From the IMG/VR virus record IMGVR_UViG_3300042905_003842, positions 1 to 25,389 of that record: a stretch of 25,389 nucleotides of DNA. One strand, given 5' to 3'. Shown here one piece after another: positions 20,291 through 25,389 of this stretch. Position 1 is the stretch's first letter; each line of letters starts with the position of its first letter. Position numbers and translations under genes: made by a program. This DNA is from a virus. A model generated the notes under the pieces. It did no database searches. It saw only the letters and a program-made list of their open reading frames with translations, and was not told where the DNA came from.

Positions 20291-21271
20291 ATGACACTAA
20301 GAAAGTTTTTTGACACGACATACCGCCCGCTGCGGCTACGTGGTCGCAGCCCGAGAACGACCGCCCTTTACTACGCGACGTTTTCTGCGTTCGCGAAATG
20401 GCTGCGAGCCGAGGGGATCGCCGAAGAGCCAGCCATTGAGCATCTAGAGGAACTGCTGCTGGCTCGGTACCTCGAGCACAGGGCATCGACCCGCAGCCCG
20501 TACACCGCAGAAAAGGAGCGGTCGCAGCTGATGAGCCTTGCGAGGCTGGCGTGGGAACGTCGAGTGCCGGGTATGGAGAGGCTGCCGACCTGTCCGCCCG
20601 GCATCCTCCCAGACCGCGTACCGCACTCGTGGAGCCTTGATGAGCTTCGCCGCCTGTTCGCGGCCGTCTCGGCAGCCAAAGGGCGCGTCGGTGCAATTCC
20701 GGCGGCTGAGTGGTGGCCGGCAGTTATCGCCGTCGCCTATGAGACTGGAGAGCGGATTGGTGCGATTCTTTCCGCAGCGGTCCACGACTACGAGCGACCG
20801 ACCGTGACGATTCAGCCCGAGGGGCGGAAGGGCGGGCGACGCGGCAGGACGTACACGCTGTCGCCGGAGACGTGCGACCGGCTGGACAAGATCGTGGCGT
20901 ATGGTGGCGACCGGCTGCTGCCGTGGCCATACGCCCACACCTACCTCTGGGCTCGACTCAAAAAGCTGCTGAAGCCTGCGGGGCTCGCCGGCAAGCGAAT
21001 AGCCTTTCATCAAGTGAGACGCTCGGCCATCAGTCACATAGCTGCAGCTGGCGGGGATCCCGTGGCCTTCGCCGGTCACGCTTCCGCCGCGATGACAAAA
21101 AAGTGGTACCTCGACCCCCGCATGTCGGAACGAGGGCCGAAACCACACGAACTACTGCCACGACTAGACCAACCCCACAACTCTGCCCCCCCCCCCCCCG
21201 CTTCACAAGACGCGCCACCCGCGCCACCCGCGCAGCCAGACGGCCACCACGGTGAGAGGCCAGCGGCCTGA
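20291..21271 (+). CDS. int: tyrosine recombinase / phage integrase
   Basis: This 326-residue protein has an N-terminal SAM-like core-binding domain (about 15-110) and the catalytic domain with Arg 155 in YETGERIGAIL, Lys about 180 in GRKGGRRGRTYTL, H240-x-x-R243 in FHQVRRSAISH, His 263 in AGHASAAMTKKWY and nucleophile Tyr 273. It would insert and excise the phage genome at an att site. It is the only well-supported plus-strand gene. AGGA lies nine bases before the ATG. A tract of 14 C bases near the end of the gene encodes part of a Pro-rich tail. Confidence 0.95.
   Translation: MTLRKFFDTTYRPLRLRGRSPRTTALYYATFSAFAKWLRAEGIAEEPAIEHLEELLLARYLEHRASTRSPYTAEKERSQLMSLARLAWERRVPGMERLPTCPPGILPDRVPHSWSLDELRRLFAAVSAAKGRVGAIPAAEWWPAVIAVAYETGERIGAILSAAVHDYERPTVTIQPEGRKGGRRGRTYTLSPETCDRLDKIVAYGGDRLLPWPYAHTYLWARLKKLLKPAGLAGKRIAFHQVRRSAISHIAAAGGDPVAFAGHASAAMTKKWYLDPRMSERGPKPHELLPRLDQPHNSAPPPPASQDAPPAPPAQPDGHHGERPAA
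21186..21199 (+). repeat. 14-base C homopolymer in the integrase 3' end
   Basis: Fourteen consecutive C bases, encoding APPPP, lie after the catalytic domain. Slippage would shift the reading frame of only the last 25 or so residues, leaving the catalytic core intact. It could be a phase-variation site or a sequencing length error. Confidence 0.9.
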
Positions 21272-21278
21272 AACGCAA

Positions 21279-21310
21279 CCGCCCCGGTCGGAGGGAGACG
21301 ACCAGGGCGG
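21279..21310. terminator. hairpin between convergent genes
   Basis: CCGCCCCGGTCG and CGACCAGGGCGG form an 11-base-pair stem with one C/A mismatch and an eight-base loop. It begins eight bases after the integrase stop and lies between that gene and the convergent gene ending at 21343, where a bidirectional terminator is expected. No T-run follows directly on either strand, so it may work with Rho or as a weak terminator. Confidence 0.55.
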
Positions 21311-21342
21311 CGCGGCAGCGGCGGAAAGGTGACGCCTGGCTG

Positions 21343-21528
21343 CTATTTTTCGAGTCGAGCCCGTAGCAACGCGACCTCCTCCAGCAGCCGCAATCGCTCG
21401 CGGAGCAGTCGGATCACGTCGGCGGCGAGCGTGCCGCTGGTGCCGGTGTACGCTCCCGAAAATTTACGGGCGCGGTGCTCCATTCTCGCGAGGTCGTCGG
21501 CGGTGAGCGGCGGTACTTCTTCACGCAT
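21343..21528 (-). CDS. small coiled-coil protein
   Basis: This 61-residue protein has MREEVPPLTADDLARMEHRA at its start and a Leu-rich heptad pattern at the end (RLLRERLRLLEEVALLRARL), a strong coiled coil. ATG 21528 overlaps the preceding stop by 8 bases. It may be a partner of the MazG-like protein or a regulatory dimer; the function is not evident. Confidence 0.55.
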   Translation of the reverse strand: MREEVPPLTADDLARMEHRARKFSGAYTGTSGTLAADVIRLLRERLRLLEEVALLRARLEK

Positions 21529-21946
21529 CGCGCCCCTCGTCAAACAAGACGATGGCCAGCAGGGAATACGCCGAGAGATCCAACAGCGTGTCGCGTACGC
21601 CCTCGTGCACCAGGCGGCCGGTGCGGCAGTAGGTCCGCAGCCTCTGGACCTTGTCCGCGATGCGGACCATGCAGCCACGCCACGCTTCGATGTTCACGAA
21701 GTCGGCCCCGCTTCGGACGTTCGCCAGTGGGTCTTCTTCGCTGCCGTAGTCGGCACTCTTGCTCTCGTGGAGTCGCCGCATCTCGTCGAGCAGGGCTACG
21801 AACGCCCGACTGCTGCGGTGTGCTCTGGGCAGTTCGGGCACCTTGCACGCGCCGCCCTCGCAACAACTGTCAGCGGGCGTTGCGTTGAGCCGCTCCAGCA
21901 CGGCGTTTCGTAGGTTGGCGTTTTGTTCTTCCAGCGTTGTCGTCAT
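21521..21946 (-). CDS. MazG/dNTP-pyrophosphohydrolase-like protein
   Basis: This 141-residue protein has an N-terminal Cys-rich stretch (SCCEGGACK) and a helical domain with LLDEMRRLHESKSADYGSEE, DPLANVRSGADF, MVRIADKVQRLRTY and VRDTLLDLSAYSLLAIVL. This pattern (KSxDYG, a helix with KxxR, DxxxDxxxY) matches small phage proteins annotated as MazG-like or dATP/dGTP diphosphohydrolase N-terminal domains. It may trim or adjust nucleotide pools. ATG 21946 has GAGG seven bases upstream; it overlaps the phosphoesterase end by 77 bases. Confidence 0.65.
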   Translation of the reverse strand: MTTTLEEQNANLRNAVLERLNATPADSCCEGGACKVPELPRAHRSSRAFVALLDEMRRLHESKSADYGSEEDPLANVRSGADFVNIEAWRGCMVRIADKVQRLRTYCRTGRLVHEGVRDTLLDLSAYSLLAIVLFDEGRDA

Positions 21947-23027
21947 CGGTGGTCCCTCTTAGGTCTCTGTCACAGAACAGTGGATACGCTCGCGTCACCT
22001 CGTGCCGGCCGTGGTCGATGATTGCCATGCCCTGGCACGGTCGCTCTGGTGACGCGACTCGTTCAGCGTATGGCGAGTGTCCAATCACGCTGCCGTTCGC
22101 CACGTAGCGGGCACCACGCAGCCAGCCCCACGAGTGGTAGTGCCCGAAGATGGTGAGGTCCGCTTTCCGCCCTGCGTCCCACCGTGCAATCGCCTTGCTC
22201 GCCGGCAGCGCGAGCCCGTAGACGCCACCAGCGAAACGTATGCTGTGACCGTGCGTAGTACGCACCAGGAACCCGTCGAGATCCACGTACCCTAAGTGCC
22301 CCTCGGCGATCTGCCACGAGACGTTCGCGTTCTTCTCTTCGCGGGCCAGCGTGAAGTACATCAGCTGTTCCCACGAGTGGTCTAGCTCCGTGGCGATGCG
22401 GTTTTTTTCGGTGCTGCGTCCGTGGTTGCCTGCGTTGGTGCAGACAATGACCTGGTCGGCATGCTGTGCAACGCTGTCGATGAGCCCACGCAGCCGCTCG
22501 GCGATCCACCGCGTAGCGTTCATCGGCGACAACTGCGCGACCTCGGCACAGTCTGGGTGGATGTGCCCCGTGATGAAATCGCCACCCAACCAGACGAGCA
22601 CGCGGCGGATGTCTGCCTGGTTCCTCTCGTGCTCAAGGCACTCCAAAAACCTTTCCTCCAGTTCGGCCATCCGCAGCTGGCAGACCTCTAGCGAGTAGTC
22701 GTTCTCGCCGTTTACGGTCTCGGGCAGAACGCGTTCCTCGCAGTGCACGTCGCTCAACATCAGCACGGCCGTGGCGGCATGCCTGCGACCCTTGACGGCT
22801 TTGGTCAAGGGCTTGCGTTTCGACGCCTGCAACCCTTGCAAACTCACGAGTGCGTCGGCACGCTCCCGCTCGCGGTCGATCTGGGCCAGCGCGGCTTTAT
22901 ACCTGTTTCGGTATGTCGCCAATTCAGCGCGCAGCCGTGCAAGCTCTGCGTCGGACGCAAGCTGCTCCGCGGACGCGACGTGCTCAAGCACCTGGTCGGC
23001 TAGCGTCTTTTTTGCTTGTCGATCCAA
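21870..23027 (-). CDS. calcineurin-like metallophosphoesterase
   Basis: This 385-residue protein has metal-binding motifs in order: LSDVHCEE, LVWLGGDFITGHIH, CTNAGNHGRSTEKN, TTHGHSIRFAGGVYG and FGHYHSWG. A coiled coil over roughly the first 75 residues precedes the domain. The substrate (DNA end, nucleotide or protein) is unknown. The start is TTG 23027 because AAGGAG lies exactly seven bases upstream; the ATG at 23075 would sit deep inside the preceding gene. The polar C-terminus overlaps the next gene by 77 bases. Phages use such enzymes as nucleases and nucleotide phosphatases. Confidence 0.85.
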   Translation of the reverse strand: MDRQAKKTLADQVLEHVASAEQLASDAELARLRAELATYRNRYKAALAQIDRERERADALVSLQGLQASKRKPLTKAVKGRRHAATAVLMLSDVHCEERVLPETVNGENDYSLEVCQLRMAELEERFLECLEHERNQADIRRVLVWLGGDFITGHIHPDCAEVAQLSPMNATRWIAERLRGLIDSVAQHADQVIVCTNAGNHGRSTEKNRIATELDHSWEQLMYFTLAREEKNANVSWQIAEGHLGYVDLDGFLVRTTHGHSIRFAGGVYGLALPASKAIARWDAGRKADLTIFGHYHSWGWLRGARYVANGSVIGHSPYAERVASPERPCQGMAIIDHGRHEVTRAYPLFCDRDLRGTTDDDNAGRTKRQPTKRRAGAAQRNAR

Positions 23028-23269
23028 TCGATGACTCCTTGTATTCCCGACGTGGGCCAGCCGCGTTCCCTGCACGCGGACATAATTGCCGCGGCATAGG
23101 CGTTCTTCTGGTGCACTGTCGGGTCGAACGCGGCGCGGACAATCTCTAGCTCGTCGCGTGCCTCTTGCGGCAGTCGGTCAAACCAAGACGCGAAGCCCGG
23201 CTTGCGCCCCTGTGCCCGCGACAGCACTTCATCCAGCAGGCTTTTTGCCGGTGCCTTTTGCTTTGCCAC
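23000..23269 (-). CDS. small putative DNA-binding phage protein
   Basis: This 89-residue protein starts at GTG 23269, with AAGGAGG about nine bases upstream. It has SLLDEVLSRAQGRKPGFASW followed by FDRLPQEARDELEIVRAAFD and MSACRERGWPTSGIQGVIDW, which ends like a helix-turn-helix. I know this WFDRLP...V/IQGVI pattern from small phage proteins, function unassigned. It overlaps the phosphoesterase start by 28 bases. Confidence 0.6.
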   Translation of the reverse strand: MAKQKAPAKSLLDEVLSRAQGRKPGFASWFDRLPQEARDELEIVRAAFDPTVHQKNAYAAAIMSACRERGWPTSGIQGVIDWIDKQKRR

Positions 23270-23411
23270 GCTTGGCTCCCTCCTTCGTGGGTTTGCTGCG
23301 GCGCAGGACGATCTCGCCGTCTTCATCGGGGATCGGACACGCCCCCTCAAAGTCGTCGTCGTGCAACGGCTCGGCGTCAAACTGCGGCTTGTCCGCCTTG
23401 GGCTTGGGCAC
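23229..23411 (-). CDS. small Lys/Asp-rich hypothetical protein
   Basis: This 60-residue protein starts at GTG 23411, with AAGGA eight to nine bases upstream. It has an acidic middle (LHDDDFEGACPIPDEDGE) and a basic tail (KPTKEGAKRGKAKGTGKKPA). The longer form from 23444 is possible but lacks a ribosome binding site. It overlaps both neighbours. Low complexity prevents a family call. Confidence 0.5.
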   Translation of the reverse strand: MPKPKADKPQFDAEPLHDDDFEGACPIPDEDGEIVLRRSKPTKEGAKRGKAKGTGKKPAG

Positions 23412-23850
23412 GTCGCTCTTCCTTTCTGGCGTTGCTGATCGCACGACGTACTAACAGTTTCCCCACAGCGTCAACAAACGGCAGGGAACGCTTGCCGGCT
23501 TCCTCGCGGAGCCAGCCGACAATCGTGTCCAGATTGGCTTCGCACCACTCGCAGCCTAGAGCGTCCATCTGGCGGGCCCTGGCGGTGCACCCGCAGGTCG
23601 GGCTTGCCTTGATGCCAATGCGGCCGAGCAGCTTTTTCAGTTCGGTTCCCGGCCCGCTCGACGGTCTGGGCGTGAAGCCGGGCGCGTAGTCGCGAGGGTA
23701 CGCCTCGTGCGACGTATCCACCAGCAGCTGATCGCCGTCCCGCTCAACGATGCAGGCGGCCACCTGCGCCAGCGTGTAGCCACGCTCGCGGCACCGGGCC
23801 TCGAGGTGCCGGACATGGCAGCGGACTAGGGCAGCGGGTTTGGCAGGCAT
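23377..23850 (-). CDS. conserved phage protein with Cys-rich motif
   Basis: This protein has about 157 residues and contains CGCTARARQMDALGCEWCEA followed by NLDTIVGWLREEAGKR and PFVDAVGKLLVRRAI. I recognise this string from many phage proteins of unknown function; the Cys and Trp cluster probably binds a metal. The N-terminal part (RGYTLAQVAACIVERDGDQL, then AYPRDY) is also typical. ATG 23850 is chosen; the ORF could open at 23886. It overlaps the upstream gene by 25 bases. Confidence 0.65.
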   Translation of the reverse strand: MPAKPAALVRCHVRHLEARCRERGYTLAQVAACIVERDGDQLLVDTSHEAYPRDYAPGFTPRPSSGPGTELKKLLGRIGIKASPTCGCTARARQMDALGCEWCEANLDTIVGWLREEAGKRSLPFVDAVGKLLVRRAISNARKEERRAQAQGGQAAV

Positions 23851-24437
23851 TTGGGGATCCCGAGGCCGCTGGGCACGCCGGCGCATGGATTGCTAATCGG
23901 CACCGGCACCTGCGGCGTCAGGCCGAACGAGTCGGCCGGTTCCGAGTCGTAAACGTCGTAGCAGTCGTCGGTGTCTTCCGAAAACTCGCCATCGCAGCAC
24001 GCACGAACCCACACGACGTTGTTGACTTCCTCTTCGCTGCTGCCGCCCTTGCTGCAGAAGACGTTGTAACTACTGACGTTTGTGTAACCGTTTTCCTCCA
24101 TCCAGGTCCGCACGCCTTCAACCCATTCGCCAGCCGCAACGGATCTAATCCTGTCGTTTGGGTCGTTGCCAACAAAGCGAAAAGCCAGCATGGAGAACAC
24201 GACGGCACTGGGACACGAGAAGCAGTAGCCCCGCAGCGGTGCCTCAATGAGTGGAACCGTGAGCTCGTTGTCTTCGTCGAGCACGCTCGGGTCGATGCAG
24301 CCGCCCTCCGGGTCCGACTCACAGCTGCAGCCCGGCTTGTCTTCGCATTCGCCCTGCACCACGCCGCCGAGGGTCGTACAGCTGCGGTTCTCGCACTTGT
24401 CGCAGCACGCGTTGCACGAAGCGCCGAGCATTGCCAT
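23826..24437 (-). CDS. Cys-rich hypothetical structural or secreted protein
   Basis: This 203-residue protein has about 19 cysteines, clustered at the N-terminus (ASCNACCDKCENRSC, then CEDKPGCSCESD) and scattered later, in an acidic background. No signal peptide is visible. Its place directly after two small structural genes suggests a virion component that may be disulfide-bonded or bind metal. GGAG precedes ATG 24437; ATG 24431 (two codons later) is also possible. Not a family I can name. Confidence 0.55.
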   Translation of the reverse strand: MAMLGASCNACCDKCENRSCTTLGGVVQGECEDKPGCSCESDPEGGCIDPSVLDEDNELTVPLIEAPLRGYCFSCPSAVVFSMLAFRFVGNDPNDRIRSVAAGEWVEGVRTWMEENGYTNVSSYNVFCSKGGSSEEEVNNVVWVRACCDGEFSEDTDDCYDVYDSEPADSFGLTPQVPVPISNPCAGVPSGLGIPKCLPNPLP

Positions 24438-24440
24438 GGG

Positions 24441-24788
24441 TCAGCACTCCGCGGCGATGACTATCCAGCCAAAGCCGTTGTTCGACATGCCGACCCAGTT
24501 GGAGCTCGTGTTAGCGGTGCCCAGTGTGACGAAGTAGTTGTAGGCAACCACGGTTCCGACGCTGTTCGTCGCTGGGTGAGCGCCGGCGTACGCGGTGACA
24601 ACTGCGGACGCGCCATTCTTCGCCCAGGTCGCGGTCGACCTCTTGCCTAGCAGCATTCGCACGCCGGGGTTGGGACCGGCGAACTCCTGGCCGCCAGCAG
24701 ACCGGTTGATCTTGTTGCCCTCGACCGCACGGACCGCAGCCCCTATGCGTTTGGCGTCGTCACTGGAAAAGCCGTAGATCGACGCCAT
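24441..24788 (-). CDS. small putative virion protein
   Basis: This 115-residue protein begins ASIYGFSSDDAKRIGAAVRA, then becomes Gly/Ala/Asn-rich and beta-like (AVVTAYAGAHPATNSVGTVV, ending GWIVIAAEC). It has no signal peptide. Similar small Ala/Gly-rich proteins near phage structural genes are head or tail decorations; the exact role is unknown. It lies between the 131-residue protein and the Cys-rich gene. Confidence 0.55.
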   Translation of the reverse strand: MASIYGFSSDDAKRIGAAVRAVEGNKINRSAGGQEFAGPNPGVRMLLGKRSTATWAKNGASAVVTAYAGAHPATNSVGTVVAYNYFVTLGTANTSSNWVGMSNNGFGWIVIAAEC

Positions 24789-24792
24789 GGGG

Positions 24793-25188
24793 CTACTCGC
24801 TAAGAATGACGTACTGCACCGGCTGGGCCGCCGTGTGGCTGGCAGCGGTCACGCCAGCCAGCCCGATCGTGATGCTCTTGTCCAGCCGCAGCGGGCCCGC
24901 GACGTCGTTCCGCTGCAGCCTGGCGAAGCCCTGCAGGGTCGTGCCGTCGTAGTGGCCGATCCGCACGTACTGCGTGCCGGCCGTCGCCGTCGCGATGTGC
25001 CGGAAGGCGGCATAGCCGGCGGTTGTGAGGGCCCCGAGCGACAGCGTTGTAACAGCTGTTCCAACCTCAACGACGCCGCCGACGGTCAGCCCCTTCGCCT
25101 GGTCGATCTGCTTCGACTCCGAGAACCGCTCCTCGAGGTTGCCATTCGACAGGTTGAGCGAGACGGAAACTTTGATTTCGTTGGCCAT
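24793..25188 (-). CDS. small putative virion structural protein
   Basis: This 131-residue, Ala/Gly/Thr-rich, beta-type protein starts MANEIKVSVSLNLSNGNLEE and has TVGGVVEVGTAVTTLSLGAL then QYVRIGHYDGTTLQGF. It has the composition of a phage head or tail decoration protein. It starts two bases after the stop of the truncated gene at the window edge. Its GG(V/I)VEVGT stretch resembles one in the 1281-1634 protein, which may be coincidence. Confidence 0.6.
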   Translation of the reverse strand: MANEIKVSVSLNLSNGNLEERFSESKQIDQAKGLTVGGVVEVGTAVTTLSLGALTTAGYAAFRHIATATAGTQYVRIGHYDGTTLQGFARLQRNDVAGPLRLDKSITIGLAGVTAASHTAAQPVQYVILSE

Positions 25189-25189
25189 G

Positions 25190-25389
25190 CTAGATCCTCA
25201 AGTCCGCAAGTAGGTTGGAAAAGTTCTTCTGTTCGTACGGGTAGACGTAGAGCAGGTCCGGCTCCTGCCCGACAGGTTTAGCCTGTCCTGTGTTGTCGAG
25301 CGGCACCGGGCTGGAGACTGGGTTGCCGGCCTTGTCCTTGATGACGACACGCTCGCCGCTCACCAGTTCGTTGAAGCCAGCGTCGTAGT
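25190..25389 (-). CDS. C-terminal part of a structural protein, cut by window edge
   Basis: The minus-strand frame is open from the edge to a TAG at 25192-25190 and codes for about 65 residues. They include YDAGFNELVSGERVVIKDKA, the Pro-rich NPVSSPVPLDNTGQ and the end DLLYVYPYEQKNFSNLLADL then RI. The sequence ends two bases before the next gene. The style is that of phage structural proteins; identity cannot be given from this fragment. Confidence 0.6.
   Translation of the reverse strand, partial: YDAGFNELVSGERVVIKDKAGNPVSSPVPLDNTGQAKPVGQEPDLLYVYPYEQKNFSNLLADLRI

Noticed and set aside
19767-20696. Long ORF extending the excisionase-like protein by over 200 residues
   Set aside because: The extension crosses the promoter, the inverted repeat and the opposite strand of the integrase; only the last 80 to 82 residues look like a protein.
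21870-23075. ATG 23075 as start of the phosphoesterase
   Set aside because: It would overlap the preceding gene by 76 bases, whereas TTG 23027 has AAGGAG seven bases upstream.
1-25389. CRISPR array
   Set aside because: No regularly spaced direct repeats with unique spacers are visible.
1-25389. tRNA or rRNA genes
   Set aside because: I found no cloverleaf with conserved arms or rRNA-like sequence; without a covariance-model search a degenerate tRNA cannot be excluded.

Overview
This window looks like part of a tailed-phage or prophage genome with high GC content (roughly 60% by eye). Almost every gene lies on the minus strand. They are packed into long runs in which neighbours overlap by 4 to 35 bases, very often through an ATGA stop/start overlap. 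Only the integrase and one small uncertain ORF lie on the plus strand. The secreted, lipoprotein and membrane proteins of the presumed lysis region point to a Gram-negative host. The excisionase-like protein and several unassigned structural proteins remind me of phages of planctomycetes, but that is an impression and not a demonstration. No terminase, portal, capsid or polymerase gene is visible, so the window is incomplete.

Reading along the minus strand, from high to low coordinates: 25389-23826 holds virion-type small proteins, including a cysteine-rich one and a gene cut by the window edge. 23850-21343 holds small phage proteins, a calcineurin-like phosphoesterase and a MazG-like protein. 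21271-20291 (plus strand) is a tyrosine integrase, ending against a hairpin terminator. 20051-19165 is a control region: an excisionase-type DNA-binding protein and two small genes, each behind a promoter with the same 14-base palindrome (TACCGC-N2-GCGGTA type) between -35 and -10. 18761-17313 holds a RecT-family annealing protein, a secreted 52-residue peptide and a winged-helix protein.

17219-14547 is a tightly overlapping four-gene cassette: a ParB/IbrB-like protein, an unknown protein, a GNAT-fold acyltransferase and a PAPS-reductase/IbrA-like PP-loop enzyme. It is the strongest candidate for a poorly described system here, possibly in nucleic-acid modification. 14569-10956 is a replication and recombination region: replication initiator, small membrane protein overlapping a DnaN sliding clamp, two paralogous small helix-turn-helix proteins (the second just downstream), a GNAT protein and RusA resolvase. 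10962-8759 adds a SAM methyltransferase and two glycosyltransferases.

8718-5536 is a cluster of small membrane or exported proteins, a papain-like cysteine peptidase, a Cys-rich lipoprotein and a secreted thioredoxin-like protein. I read it tentatively as a lysis or envelope module. 5505-3614 holds a probable tail or receptor-binding protein made of two tandem 255-residue domains and its coupled partner. 3496-2669 is a C5-cytosine methyltransferase gene that carries a second long, protein-like reading frame inside it. 2507-25 holds three HNH endonucleases, a CAP-domain protein, a 29-residue membrane peptide and a small structural protein.
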